A stretch of 64,000 nucleotides of DNA from DATAYA01 sp963754235 (GTDB lineage: Bacteria; Pseudomonadota; Alphaproteobacteria; Acetobacterales; Acetobacteraceae): positions 62,001 to 126,000 of the forward strand of contig CAVWFK010000032.1 in NCBI GenBank assembly GCA_963754235.1, read 5' to 3'. Below, one piece after another: positions 24,809-33,883 of this stretch (within the stretch, counting starts at the first letter, position 1; the number at the start of each line of letters is the position of its first letter). The position numbers and the translations under genes were made by a program. The notes beneath the pieces were generated by a model. That model was not told where the DNA came from. It did not search any database and was given only the letters and a program-made list of their open reading frames with translations.

Positions 24809-26007
24809 ACGCGATGCCCCCCGACGTGCTAGAGGCAGTCGCCGCGCTCCGGGCCGAGCTGTTCGATGCCGGTTACCGCCCGATCGCACTGTACAACTGG
24901 AATGCTTCAAGCCTGCCTCTGAAGGATCGCGGCAAGCGGCCAAAAGGTGATGCGTGGCAAGCTCGGGCGCGCCGCAATCCTCCCGAGGCCGCCGAGGCAC
25001 GCGTGGAGACCGACGCGACCTGCACCGGCATCCTATGCGACGGACTGCGCGCCCTCGATCTCGACATAGAGGACGCGGCCGTCGCCCACCACTCGCGCGC
25101 GATCGCGCTGAGCACGCTCGGCCACGCGCCGATCCGGTTTCGGGACAACTCGCCGCGATGTCTCCTGGTCTATCGCGCAGCCGAGGGTGAACCCGACAAA
25201 CGCCAAATCGTCGGCAAGCTCGGCAAGATCGAGATGCTCGGCCGCGGCCAGCAATTCGCCGCCTATGGCCATCACCATACTGGCGCACTGCTGCGCTGGA
25301 TGCCGGAGGGCCTGGCACAGACGCCCCGGCATACGCTGCCCGCCGTCACCGAGGCGGAGATCACCGAGTTCTTCGCCAAGGTAATGCCGCTGATCGGCGC
25401 GCGTGCCGAGAAGCGGGACGACGCCGGAGTGCGCGCCGAAGACCCGGCAGAGCTGCGGACATTGCTGCGCACACTGGCCGATCTCGGCGCCGAGCGCATT
25501 TCGGGCATGAACGATCTATCAGCCGAGCTGCAGGCCCGGCTCGCCGCCGCCCTCGCCGCGCCCAGTCGGCTGCGATCCCGCTGGACCGGTGACATATCCG
25601 ACCTGCGCGCAAGCGGACGCGACTGCTCCCGCAGTGGGCAAGATTTCAGCGTCGCCGCACTGCTCAAAGGCGCCGGCTTTTCGCCCGCTGACGTGGCCGC
25701 GTGTCTGCTCGCGTTCGAGCACGGCTCGGCATTCGATGAGACAAAGCACCCGGATGCGCGCACGCGACTGCGCTACGTCGCGAGGTCGGCGCTGCGGGCC
25801 TCTACGGCGCCCCAGCGCTCCGATGCCGAGCGCAGCGTTGCCCGCCTCGCACTCCGGATGCTACGGGCCGGCGCCGCCAGCCGGGACGTCCTGAGCCGCA
25901 TCAACGCGGTGAACACCACGTTCGCCACTCCGGTCCAAGCGGAGACGTTGAACGCCATCGCCCTGTGGGCAGCGCGCACCGCGGGAGCTGCTCATGTTGG
26001 ACGCTGA
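24805..26007 (+). CDS. Bifunctional DNA primase/polymerase (AEP superfamily)
   Basis: This is a 400-residue protein with an N-terminal prim-pol domain: GYRPIALYNWN and KRPKGDAWQ at the front, GLRALDLDIED with the metal-binding acidic residues, RFRDNSPRCLLVYRA, and GQQFAAYGHHHTGALLRW with the catalytic His. The C-terminal 200 residues are helical with a PriCT-like segment. The position before a D5 helicase is the usual order, giving an initiation/priming unit for island replication. Confidence 0.82.
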   Translation: MNAMPPDVLEAVAALRAELFDAGYRPIALYNWNASSLPLKDRGKRPKGDAWQARARRNPPEAAEARVETDATCTGILCDGLRALDLDIEDAAVAHHSRAIALSTLGHAPIRFRDNSPRCLLVYRAAEGEPDKRQIVGKLGKIEMLGRGQQFAAYGHHHTGALLRWMPEGLAQTPRHTLPAVTEAEITEFFAKVMPLIGARAEKRDDAGVRAEDPAELRTLLRTLADLGAERISGMNDLSAELQARLAAALAAPSRLRSRWTGDISDLRASGRDCSRSGQDFSVAALLKGAGFSPADVAACLLAFEHGSAFDETKHPDARTRLRYVARSALRASTAPQRSDAERSVARLALRMLRAGAASRDVLSRINAVNTTFATPVQAETLNAIALWAARTAGAAHVGR

Positions 26008-27416
26008 CGACGACGTGGCCGCGGCGATGGATGCCGCTCGCCGCGCCGCCAACACCACCGGCAAGGAATGGATCGATCCGACCGAGGATGCCGTCGCGCA
26101 GGCGTTCGCCGCTAAGTACGCCGGCCGCTACGTTCACGACCATACCTCAGGATTCTGGCACGTCTGGAAAGACGGCCGTTGGGCACGCGACACGCGCAAT
26201 AGCGTCTTCAACGCGGCGCGCGACTTCACACGCCTAGCCCGCGCGGGATTGAACGAGCCGCCCAGCGGGATGGCAAAGATCGCATTCGCCGCCGCTGTAG
26301 AACGCGGCGCCCGCGCAGACCCGCGCCTCGCCGTGTCGCAGGAAATCTGGGATCGCGACCCGTGGTTGCTCGGCGTTGCAGGTGGTGTCGTAAATCTGCG
26401 CACCGGCCAGATGCAAGGGGCTGCCGCAGACCTCTACATCGCCCGACAGTGCAGCGTCGCGCCAGCGCCCCCTGGCACCCCAGCGCCAATATGGACCGAG
26501 TTTTTGGGTCAGGCGACGAAGGGCGACAAGGAACTGCAATGCTTCCTTTATCGCCTCGCCGGCTATCTGCTGACCGGCATCGTGAACGAGGAGGTGATGG
26601 TCTTCCTCTACGGCCCCGGTGGGAACGGCAAAGGCGTGTTCCTCGGCGCGATCAGCGCCATCCTCGCCGAATACGCCGTCTCTGTCCCGATCGAGGTTTT
26701 CACTGCCGGAAGCCGGCTCAACCTCGAATACTACAGGGCACAAATGGCTGGCGCGCGCATGGTGACGGCAAGCGAGACCGAGGCGCAGGCAACATGGGCC
26801 GAAGAGTCAGCTTAAGGAGATGACCGGCAACGAGACACCGCTATCCGGCCGTAATCCCTACGGCAAGCCGTTCACCTTCATGCCGCAGTTCAAGATTGTC
26901 CTGGTAGGCAATCACGCGCCGAAACTCAAAGGTCGTTCGCCCGCCACGGAGCGGCGACTGCGGATCGCACCCTTCAACCACAAGCCCGATAAGGCCGACC
27001 TCGACCTCAAGGACAAACTACGGGCCGAGCATCCCGCCATCTTGCGCTTGATGCTGGACGGCTGCCTCACATGGCAGCGCAACCGTCTCGGGACGGCCGC
27101 CGCCATTACCGCCGCGACCGCGGCCTATTTCGAGCAGCAAGACGCCTTCTGCCGCTGGATGGATGAGCGGTGCGTGCTGCTGCCCACTGCCCGCACCAAG
27201 CCAGGCGCCCTGCTCGCCGACTTCAACACTTGGGCGCGAGAGAACGGCGAGGAGACAACAAACAACAACGCCTTCGCCGAGATGCTTGACCGAACGCCCG
27301 GCTTGGAACGCGCCAGACCGAAAGGAGTCCGATGGTTGAAAGGCATCGGGTTCCGTCCGCCGCCGAAGACGACGGGTTCCGATGGCGAAGGAGGTGACGG
27401 GGGTGACGACGGGTGA
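25994..27416 (+). CDS. D5-family phage/plasmid primase-helicase, frameshifted
   Basis: The N-terminal D5_N-like region contains HDHTSGFWHVWKDGRW. It is followed by an SF3 helicase with Walker A GPGGNGKGVFLGAI near residue 210, a Walker B/ETEA region (ASETEAQATWAE) and sensor-like FKIVLVGNHAPKLKG. A PriCT-type tail ends in WLKGIGFRPPP. The frame breaks at WAE; dropping one G near 26804 restores the canonical WAESQLKEMTGNE and a protein of about 473 residues. It starts inside the end of the primase gene (14-bp overlap). A Gly/Asp run closes the protein. Confidence 0.85.
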
Positions 27417-27430
27417 CGCCCCCTACGGGA

Positions 27431-27456
27431 CCTCGCACGCGCGCGCGTGTGCGAGG
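27431..27456 (+). terminator. Hairpin after the primase-helicase
   Basis: CCTCGCAC and GTGCGAGG flank a GC-alternating centre, giving a long near-perfect dyad 15 bp after the helicase stop. It is followed at about 27500 by a C5G9 tract. It probably ends the replication operon. Confidence 0.5.
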
Positions 27457-27701
27457 AGTTTCCGAAAGTGCCAGCACCCGTCGTCACCCCGTCACCCCCG
27501 GGGGGGGGCGCCTGACACGGCCCGGTCGGCGGGCGGAAGCATTGCGGCGACGGTGGTGCCGAGAGCTCGGCCCGCGCGACACTAGCGCGGGTCGCGCTCA
27601 ATCCGGTTGTTGCAGGAGGCCGGGATCGGGGCCTAACCTAGCCTACCCTTGGGGTGGGCGAATAGGACCGCGTGTGAAAGCATTCCGAGGCGGAGGGTCT
27701 T
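27457..27701. other. Gap between replication module and cargo, no gene recognised
   Basis: About 245 bp with a GC-rich, low-complexity start (CCCCGGGGGGGGG) and no supported gene. The promoter of the low-GC cargo pair is expected in the last 100 bp. Confidence 0.4.
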
Positions 27702-28664
27702 ATGCGACGGCTCGATCTAGCTCTGAGCTGCGCAGTCGCGTTCTTCAGCGCGTTCCCGTCGGCGTGGCCGCAGTGCGCCTCCTTTGATCACCACCAGCGA
27801 CCACCAACTATTCTGTCCCGACCGATCAACGACCCGCCCTACGCCGATTTCAGATGGGGGACGGACCCCGACACGGACGCGGATCATCAGTGGTGGAATT
27901 TGACGATGGTCGAGAATCTGCCTGGCGGCCCCCCTCTCGTAGTGAATTGGAAGAAGGGCGGCATCTTTCTTGCGGTCGGCAATCCTTTGCCCGCAGGACA
28001 ACGCCACTGCCACGGTCCGGATTACTTGGGGCAGAAGATGCCGGAGCTCGATCCTAGTGCACCTCTTTTGTACTATGACAATCGCCATCGTGTAAACGCG
28101 GCGATCTATGCAAACGGTACGGGGCAAAATCTCCCTTCGGGCGCTCGGGAATTACAGCAACAAGCCTCTTCGAGTGCTGCTCAGAAGTCCAAAAACGTGT
28201 CCGCATTAGTTCGCATCGAGACGAGCTACAACGACAAAAAGTTGGGGCTGCGACACGTTGCCGTTGCCATTCAGTCTCAGGGTGCCGGTGGGGTATTCTC
28301 TTTGCGTCTAAGCAAGCCAGCGGATATGCTTGTGGGGATTTCTGCGTTGGCGGGCCACCTTAGCACCGAGCAGTTTCGCGCCATACGTGATCAAGGGGAA
28401 AGGCAAAAATTGGCGGTAGAGCGGGCCACGCTGGCTAAGTTTGCTGGTCCAGAAGCGATTAAGCAGTTGTTCTGGTCCGTTACGGATGCCGCGCCAAAGG
28501 GCGAGCTGCTGTTCTTTGAGGGAGGGCTCGAAAATGAACCAGGATCATTCGAGTACAAAGCACCAGCAAGCCTAGTCCCCCAAAGACACGATGCGCTAGC
28601 TGTAATCCTCGACAGGAATCGACGGCCGATCTCGGCGGATACAATCACGCTTGTCGTGCCCTGA
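27702..28664 (+). CDS. Secreted protein of unknown function (cargo gene 1)
   Basis: This is a 320-residue protein. The N-terminus MRRLDLALSCAVAFFSAFPSA is a signal peptide, so it should reach the periplasm or outside. Notable stretches are WGTDPDTDADHQWWNLTMVE, PLPAGQRHCHGPDYLGQKMP and a Ser/Gln-rich linker near 165. I recognise no domain. GC content and codon use are clearly below the neighbouring primase and core genes, suggesting a separate origin. A small membrane protein follows after 9 bp, probably as a two-gene unit between replication and packaging modules, where phages often carry cargo. Confidence 0.6.
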   Translation: MRRLDLALSCAVAFFSAFPSAWPQCASFDHHQRPPTILSRPINDPPYADFRWGTDPDTDADHQWWNLTMVENLPGGPPLVVNWKKGGIFLAVGNPLPAGQRHCHGPDYLGQKMPELDPSAPLLYYDNRHRVNAAIYANGTGQNLPSGARELQQQASSSAAQKSKNVSALVRIETSYNDKKLGLRHVAVAIQSQGAGGVFSLRLSKPADMLVGISALAGHLSTEQFRAIRDQGERQKLAVERATLAKFAGPEAIKQLFWSVTDAAPKGELLFFEGGLENEPGSFEYKAPASLVPQRHDALAVILDRNRRPISADTITLVVP

Positions 28665-28673
28665 GCATCCCCA

Positions 28674-29072
28674 ATGGAGACTCTGGCGGGAGTTGGAATT
28701 GCAGGTGCCGCTGCTACGTTTAGCTACCTGATCGGTCTGGGCTTCACGCAACGACCGGGGACAGAAATCTTTCTATTCGTTGCCACTTTCTCCGGGGTTG
28801 CTGGTTGCGCGTTCGGCAGAACTGTCAAAATCCGAGCGAGACCTCTGATACTCGTCAACTTGGTTTTCGGGTTTGCAGCAGCGATCATTTACAATGTCCT
28901 GCTGGACGTTGGCCTCTCAGCGGGCACGGCGTCGTTTATCGTATACGCCCTTCTCGTAATGGTCGCATTTTTCTGTTTTGGCTTCATGCTGCCGCTAGCC
29001 GGTATCTCCCTCGGAGCGGATGCCCATGGCCGCCCCGATGACAAAGCTGGAACTACGAAGCACGGCTCGTAG
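28674..29072 (+). CDS. Small integral membrane protein (cargo gene 2)
   Basis: This is a 132-residue protein with about four membrane helices: around residues 5-25, 31-48, 58-80 and 85-110. The cytoplasmic-looking tail GADAHGRPDDKAGTTKHGS is charged. It has no known domain. Low GC is shared with the secreted protein upstream (9-bp gap), and the pair is likely co-transcribed. A role in superinfection exclusion or envelope modification is possible but only inferred. Confidence 0.6.
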   Translation: METLAGVGIAGAAATFSYLIGLGFTQRPGTEIFLFVATFSGVAGCAFGRTVKIRARPLILVNLVFGFAAAIIYNVLLDVGLSAGTASFIVYALLVMVAFFCFGFMLPLAGISLGADAHGRPDDKAGTTKHGS

Positions 29073-29321
29073 GTCCTGGACCGGACCCGCGACCATCAGC
29101 ACCCTCTCGCGCCCGTGCTTCCGTCCGCTCGGGCTGGCGACTCCAGATTTGGAGGTCGGCCCGAGGCGGGCTCGATCGGCACCGTGGCGGAGGCGGCTTC
29201 CGCCGAACGCCTGCCGCAGCCCCCGCCAATGCTGGACGTGCGCGCATGGTGGCGCGCGGTCCCGCAGTCCGTCCCACAAATCTGTTGCTCGATGCCGCGG
29301 TGGAGGCGCACGGTGCGGGCC
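29073..29321. other. Gap before the packaging genes
   Basis: About 250 bp. The frame of the next gene is open through this part (from 29115), but codon content is poor, and ATG 29322 gives a more natural start. Nothing else is recognised. Confidence 0.35.
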
Positions 29322-29744
29322 ATGTCACAACCCGCGCCTTCGGTGCCCGCGACCGCTGCGCCATCGCCCAAGCGTTCCCGTCGCATAGACGTGCAAGCCC
29401 GGCCGCTTCGGTGGACGAAGAACGGACGGTCGCGGGAAGGGCAGCTTTACCGCGCGGTGCGGGCCGAGCTGATCGCGCACTGCGGTGGCGCGCCGTCCAT
29501 CGCGGAGCGGACGATAATCAACCGGCTGGCGATGATGCAGCTTCATCTCGCCCACCTGGACGAATCCATGTTCCGAGACGGCGGGCTATCTCCACACGCT
29601 ACGCGCGAATATCTCGCATGGTGCAACTCTGTCGCGAAGCTGCTGCGCCAGCTCGGCCTCAAAGGCGCTGCGGAACGGCCGCCGACGACGGCCGAGGCGC
29701 TGGCCGCGCTCTATGGCGCGCCGGCCGATGGTGCGGGGCCGTGA
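29322..29744 (+). CDS. Putative small terminase-like phage protein
   Basis: This is a 140-residue basic protein from ATG 29322. RPLRWTKNGRSREGQLYRAV is followed by a helical DNA-binding-like core (APSIAERTIINRLAMMQLHL) and a C-terminal helical segment, AEALAALYG. It lies two genes upstream of the large terminase, the expected place for a small terminase subunit, but the sequence alone does not prove that role. Its stop overlaps the next start (GTGA). Confidence 0.5.
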   Translation: MSQPAPSVPATAAPSPKRSRRIDVQARPLRWTKNGRSREGQLYRAVRAELIAHCGGAPSIAERTIINRLAMMQLHLAHLDESMFRDGGLSPHATREYLAWCNSVAKLLRQLGLKGAAERPPTTAEALAALYGAPADGAGP

Positions 29745-30151
29745 CCGTGCTGGTGACGATGGGCCTCTTGCAGCGGCCGGACGGTGCCGATGTGGCCCGG
29801 TGCGGCGAGCACGTCGCGGTCAGCCGGCACGGCGCGACGATGGCGCTGGCCCGGGCACTAGTGGCGGCGGGCGTGCCGGATGGGCCGTGGCAGGCCGAGC
29901 GGAACGGCGTGCCGGTGCTGCGTGGGCCGAGCCTGCATCGGCTGGCCGGGCTGACGGTGATCGAGACGGAGGCCGGCGCGCGCGGGTTCGGCCGGTTCAA
30001 GCCGAAGCCCGGTGACGCCTGGAATGCCGATTCCCCCGCTGCCATGGCCTCGCCTGAGCCGGTGCAGCAGCCGGCCGCTGTCACGACGGCACCCCCCGAG
30101 CCTGAGGCGGCCCCAGCGCGCGCCTCCGCCCGTCTAGCCGCGGCCGTGTAA
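29741..30151 (+). CDS. Hypothetical phage protein
   Basis: This is a 136-residue protein with a GTG start at 29741 coupled to the gene upstream. The front half (HVAVSRHGATMALARALVAA, GVPVLRGPSLHRLAGLTVI) is compact and the C-terminal third is a Pro/Ala-rich tail. There is no known domain. Its stop overlaps the terminase start (TAATG). Because this operon is tightly packed, it is probably a packaging accessory protein. Confidence 0.55.
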   Translation: MTVLVTMGLLQRPDGADVARCGEHVAVSRHGATMALARALVAAGVPDGPWQAERNGVPVLRGPSLHRLAGLTVIETEAGARGFGRFKPKPGDAWNADSPAAMASPEPVQQPAAVTTAPPEPEAAPARASARLAAAV

Positions 30152-31569
30152 TGGCGACGCCCGTCCCTCGCCTGCCGCGCACGCCGGCCGGGGCGATGGC
30201 CGAGGGCGGGTTGCTGGCATCTGCCTTCGCGGGGCCGAGCTGGGATCGCTGGCGGGCGATCTTGCGGGCCGCCTACGGCGAGGTGCTGGCACCGGCGGAG
30301 CTAGCGCTGTTCCGCGAGGTGGCCGAGCGCGATCCGCCGGTGCAGGCCGTTAGGGAGCTGTGGGCCGTCGTTGGCCGCGGCGGCGGCAAGGATAGCATCG
30401 CCTCCGCGATCGCGTGCTGCGCGGCGATGCGCGACTACAGGCGCATGTTGCGGCCTGGTGAAAAGGCTTGCGTGATGTGTCTCGCCGCCGATCGCACGCA
30501 AGCGCAGATTGCGTTCCGCTACATCGCCGAGTATTTCGAAACGATTCCGTTGTTGCGTGCGCTTGTCGAAAGCCAGACGGACGACACGTTGACACTTGCG
30601 AACGGCGTGGAGATCGTGGTTGCGACGAACAGCTATCGTGCGGTGCGTGGCAGGACGATTGTTGCTGCGGTTTGCGATGAAGTTGGCTTTTGGAGAGACG
30701 AAGCGAGCGCGACTCCGGATGTCGAGACCTACGCTGCACTGTTGCCGGCGCTGGGGCGCGTGTCGGGTTCGATGTTGATCGGCATTAGCTCGGCGTATGC
30801 GCGCAAGGGATTGTTGTATGACAAGTGGCGCGCGCACTATGGCAAGGCGGACGATGATGTGCTGGTGGTTCGCGGCACGACGGCGCAATTCAATCCGACG
30901 TATCCGCAGCGGTTGATTGATGCGGAGTTGGCGCGCGATTACGAGCGCAATTCGGCGGAGTATTTGAGCGAGTGGCGTTCTGACATTGCCGATTTCATTG
31001 ATGGCAAGTTACTTGATGCAGCGACGGATTATGGTGTGTTTGTTCGGCCGCCGATGCGGGGTATCAGTTACGTCGCATTTGCTGATCCATCAGGCGGCCG
31101 CGGTGACAGCTTTGCGCTCGCGATTGTGCATGTCGAGGGTGACACGGCGATCTTGGATTGCCTGTATGAACGGCGGGTGCCGTTCAACCCCGAAAATGTG
31201 CTAATCGAGGTTGCCGAGCTGTTGCGCTCCTACGGTGTGAGCGTGGTCACTGGCGACAAGTACGCGGCGGAATGGGTGGTGAGTGGTTTCGCTCGTCACG
31301 GCATTCGGTATGAGAATGCGACGCGCGATCGGTCGCAGCTTTATGTCGACGCGCTGCCGTTGTTTGCGAGTGGTCGGGTGCGGCTGATCGAGCATCAGCG
31401 GATGTTTCACCAATTTGCGGGTTTGGAACGGCGCACAAGTCGATTTGGGCGGGATCGTGTCGGGCATCCGGAGCGGAGTGGTTCGCACGATGATTTGTGC
31501 AACGCGGTTGCTGGCGCGCTGACGCTGGTGTCTCTGGATCAGCGGCCGAGCTTGAATTCGTGCGTCTGA
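30151..31569 (+). CDS. Phage terminase, large subunit
   Basis: This is a 472-residue DNA-packaging motor. The ATPase domain has an unusual Walker A, VVGRGGGKDS near residue 70, and Walker B VAAVCDEVGFW. The nuclease domain shows FADPSGGRGDSFALAI, VTGDKYAAEW and the late acidic GSHDDLCNAVAGAL. Length and order are typical. From about 30.5 kb, third-position GC falls (many GTT, TTG and TAT codons), unlike the first 300 bp of the same gene, suggesting a composite origin. Confidence 0.88.
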   Translation: MATPVPRLPRTPAGAMAEGGLLASAFAGPSWDRWRAILRAAYGEVLAPAELALFREVAERDPPVQAVRELWAVVGRGGGKDSIASAIACCAAMRDYRRMLRPGEKACVMCLAADRTQAQIAFRYIAEYFETIPLLRALVESQTDDTLTLANGVEIVVATNSYRAVRGRTIVAAVCDEVGFWRDEASATPDVETYAALLPALGRVSGSMLIGISSAYARKGLLYDKWRAHYGKADDDVLVVRGTTAQFNPTYPQRLIDAELARDYERNSAEYLSEWRSDIADFIDGKLLDAATDYGVFVRPPMRGISYVAFADPSGGRGDSFALAIVHVEGDTAILDCLYERRVPFNPENVLIEVAELLRSYGVSVVTGDKYAAEWVVSGFARHGIRYENATRDRSQLYVDALPLFASGRVRLIEHQRMFHQFAGLERRTSRFGRDRVGHPERSGSHDDLCNAVAGALTLVSLDQRPSLNSCV

Positions 31570-31570
31570 C

Positions 31571-32212
31571 ATGATGGCCGGGGATGCGCCGCTTGAGATT
31601 GGATTTGTGAGAGCGTTTTACGCGGTCGTTTGGATTGGGACTGACGGTCGGGCTGCGTGGGTGATTGTTGCGACGAGGGGCACTGAGCAAGGGCCGCTGA
31701 TTGTTGCGGACTTCGCGACGGAGCCGTGGTCGGGGGGGTTGCTGGATCAGGTCATGGTGCGGCTTGATGAATTCTGTGAGGCGGCGCGGGAGCGAAATTT
31801 GCACAGCGGGGGTCATGGTGTCGGCGCGTTTTGGTGGGGACCACGACAGTTGGTCGAGGCGGCGGAAGGGGCGATGTTTAAGGCGTTTATGCCGAGGCTG
31901 ACGGCGCAGCCTGAGGCGCGGCTGCGGAAGTTTGAATGTGAGGCGATTGATGCGGCGTATCTGAGCGATCCGGCGGGGTTGGCGCTGAGTGCTGCGGCGC
32001 ACACGTCGGCGGGCAGGGTGAAATTGGGGCCGGCGGCGGTGGAGCGGAGTCGGGGTGCGCCGCTGCTGGGGAGCTTGAGCATTCGGCCTGGCGAGAGTGT
32101 GGAAAGCGATGTGCTGCGGCTGGTGGTGCTGCTAGCGATTGCGATCGGGCTTGATCCTGTGCCGTCGCACGTGTCGCCGGTGATCGCGTCGGCGCGGGTG
32201 CGGTTCGGATGA
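31571..32212 (+). CDS. Hypothetical phage protein
   Basis: This is a 213-residue protein with WIGTDGRAAWVIVATRG, EPWSGGLLDQVMVRLDEF and GVGAFWWGPRQLVEAAEG; the C-terminal half is helical. I recognise no family. It shares the reduced third-position GC of the terminase and lies 1 bp after it, and its stop overlaps the HNH gene start (ATGA). It is likely part of the packaging module. Confidence 0.6.
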   Translation: MMAGDAPLEIGFVRAFYAVVWIGTDGRAAWVIVATRGTEQGPLIVADFATEPWSGGLLDQVMVRLDEFCEAARERNLHSGGHGVGAFWWGPRQLVEAAEGAMFKAFMPRLTAQPEARLRKFECEAIDAAYLSDPAGLALSAAAHTSAGRVKLGPAAVERSRGAPLLGSLSIRPGESVESDVLRLVVLLAIAIGLDPVPSHVSPVIASARVRFG

Positions 32213-32586
32213 CCGTCTCGGTGCTCGAGTCGCTGGAGGCGGTGCGGATACAGAAGGCGCTCGCGGCGGCGCGGGCGGAAACGGCGGCGGCGAAGGCCGC
32301 GAGGAGGCCTGACTTCTACAGCAGCCCGCAGTGGCGGCGGTTGCGGCACGACGCGCTCGCGGCGGCCGATGGCAAGTGCGTGCTCTGCGGTGCGCGTGGC
32401 GGCGCTGGCGGAGTGGTGCTGCACGTGGATCACATCGAGCCAATTTCGAAGAATCCGGTGCGGCGGCTGGACCCCAGCAACCTGCAAGTGCTGTGCGAGA
32501 GCTGCAACATGGGCAAGGGCAATCGTTCGACGCGGGACTGGCGGATGTCGAGTGCGGGCGGCGCGAAGCTGCGGGTGGTGCGGTGA
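32209..32586 (+). CDS. HNH endonuclease
   Basis: This is a 125-residue nuclease. A helical N-terminus is followed by FYSSPQWRRLRHDAL, then zinc Cys pair CVLCGARG, catalytic HVDHIEPISKNPVR (the H-x-D-H-I core), the Asn in DPSNLQVLCESCNMGKGN and the second Cys pair. HNH nucleases beside terminases assist cohesive-end packaging in many phages. The start overlaps the gene upstream. Confidence 0.9.
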   Translation: MTVSVLESLEAVRIQKALAAARAETAAAKAARRPDFYSSPQWRRLRHDALAAADGKCVLCGARGGAGGVVLHVDHIEPISKNPVRRLDPSNLQVLCESCNMGKGNRSTRDWRMSSAGGAKLRVVR

Positions 32587-32699
32587 ACTTGCACCGTCGG
32601 CACCTGACGGAGAGCCAGCGGGCGATGATCGCCGCAAGGCTGGCAAATCTCGGTGAAGGGCGTCCCAAGGAAACTAGTACCTCTGCACACAGGTTTTGA
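32583..32699 (+). pseudogene. N-terminal remnant of a phage DNA-binding protein, cut by a cassette
   Basis: From GTG 32583, coupled to the HNH stop, the frame reads LHRRHLTESQRAMIAARLA and then leaves the family at the point where the 33-bp inverted repeat begins (32674). The same N-terminus (LHRRHLNERQRGLLAAQFA) appears again at 33884 beyond the cassette. The family looks like ParB/regulator-type phage proteins, but I cannot name it firmly. Confidence 0.6.
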
Positions 32700-33829
32700 C
32701 GTGTTGCCCGAGCAGTTATCCTGGCTGCTCAGGCCTGATGCCGCTGGGTTCGGGTCCCCTTCGGATGGACGGCTTGTGGTGGGAAGTGGTCGTACGCAGC
32801 GCCGTTGAACAGGACGCTTTCAAGTGCATTCTACTCGGTGATCGATGGAGCTGATCGGTATGAGCACAGACCAGGTCGTAGGTGGCGAGTGGAAGCTGCC
32901 CGACAATTTCGAGTATCAGAATCGGCAGGTTCGCTACGGCATCATCGGCGAAGGCGATCCGCTCGTCCTTCTGCACGGCACACCGTTCTCGTCTATCGTC
33001 TGGCGACGTATCGCGCCGTGGCTCGCGCGTCACCGCCGCATCCACTACTTCGATCTCCTCGGATATGGTCGATCCGAGAAGCCCGACGGCGACGTGTCAC
33101 TCGGCATCCAGAACAAGGTCTTCGCAGCGCTGCTGGACCACTGGAGACTCGATCGGCCTGATGTGATCGCCCATGATTTTGGAGGCGCGACGGCGCTCCG
33201 CACGCATCTGCTCGATGCACGAGACTACAGGTCGCTTGTGTTGGTCGACCCTGTAGCGATCGGTCCATCCGGCTCGCCGTTCGTGCAGGCGGCAAAGGAC
33301 AACCAGGAAGTTCTCGCGGGTTTACCCGCCTACATGCACGAGGCCATCCTGCGAAGCTACATCAGTGGGGCTGTATTCAACACGTTGCGTGACGACGAGA
33401 TGCGGCTCTACGTCGAGCCATGGCTCGGAGATGAAGGACAGAAAGCCTTCTACCGGCAGATCGCGCAGATGAGCGATCGCTTTACCGATGATATCGAGCA
33501 CCGCTTCGGCGAGATGCGCTGCCCGACCACGATCCTGTGGGGGCAGGATGACGAATGGATCTCCGTCGATCGCGGTGAAGAACTGGCCAGGCGTATCCCC
33601 GGCGCGAGTTTCGCCGTGGTGCCGAAGGCCAAGCACCTTGTTCAGGAAGACGCACCCGAAGCGATCATCGCGACAGCGCTTTCGTTCTGGAAGACGCTGG
33701 GACCGGCGCACGGCTGAACTTCCGCAGCGAGGTCGAATCCGGCTCTCCCGCAGCGCCTCACGCTCGCCGAGGGGGTCGTGCAAACACCCCGCCATTCAAC
33801 CCGTCAAAACCTCTGTGCAGAGGTACTAG
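32674..33829. mobile_element. 1.16-kb cassette with 33-bp terminal inverted repeats
   Basis: The left end (32674-32706) starts CTAGTACCTCTGCAC and the right end (33797-33829) is its reverse complement; 31 of 33 positions agree. The only gene inside is the alpha/beta hydrolase at 32860; there is no transposase. The left end interrupts the phage gene begun at 32583. CTAG at both tips may be part of the repeat or a target duplication. It behaves like a non-autonomous transposon (MITE-like carrier), to be mobilised in trans. Confidence 0.75.
32860..33717 (+). CDS. Haloalkane dehalogenase-like alpha/beta hydrolase
   Basis: This is a 285-residue alpha/beta hydrolase. The oxyanion motif is LLHGTPFSSIVWR near residue 39. 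The nucleophile elbow is VIAHDFGGATAL (Asp, as in haloalkane dehalogenases and epoxide hydrolases), the acid lies in ILWGQDDEWIS, and the catalytic His is in PKAKHLVQEDAPEA. ATG 32860 has GGAG upstream; an alternative ATG is 15 bp earlier. It is the sole gene of the inverted-repeat cassette. The substrate is unknown; esterase or haloperoxidase-type activity is less likely because the nucleophile is Asp. Confidence 0.82.
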   Translation: MSTDQVVGGEWKLPDNFEYQNRQVRYGIIGEGDPLVLLHGTPFSSIVWRRIAPWLARHRRIHYFDLLGYGRSEKPDGDVSLGIQNKVFAALLDHWRLDRPDVIAHDFGGATALRTHLLDARDYRSLVLVDPVAIGPSGSPFVQAAKDNQEVLAGLPAYMHEAILRSYISGAVFNTLRDDEMRLYVEPWLGDEGQKAFYRQIAQMSDRFTDDIEHRFGEMRCPTTILWGQDDEWISVDRGEELARRIPGASFAVVPKAKHLVQEDAPEAIIATALSFWKTLGPAHG

Positions 33830-33883
33830 ATCAATTGATCCAGTTTCTACGGCGAGGTCGATCCTCAGAGGTTCGTCGTTTAT

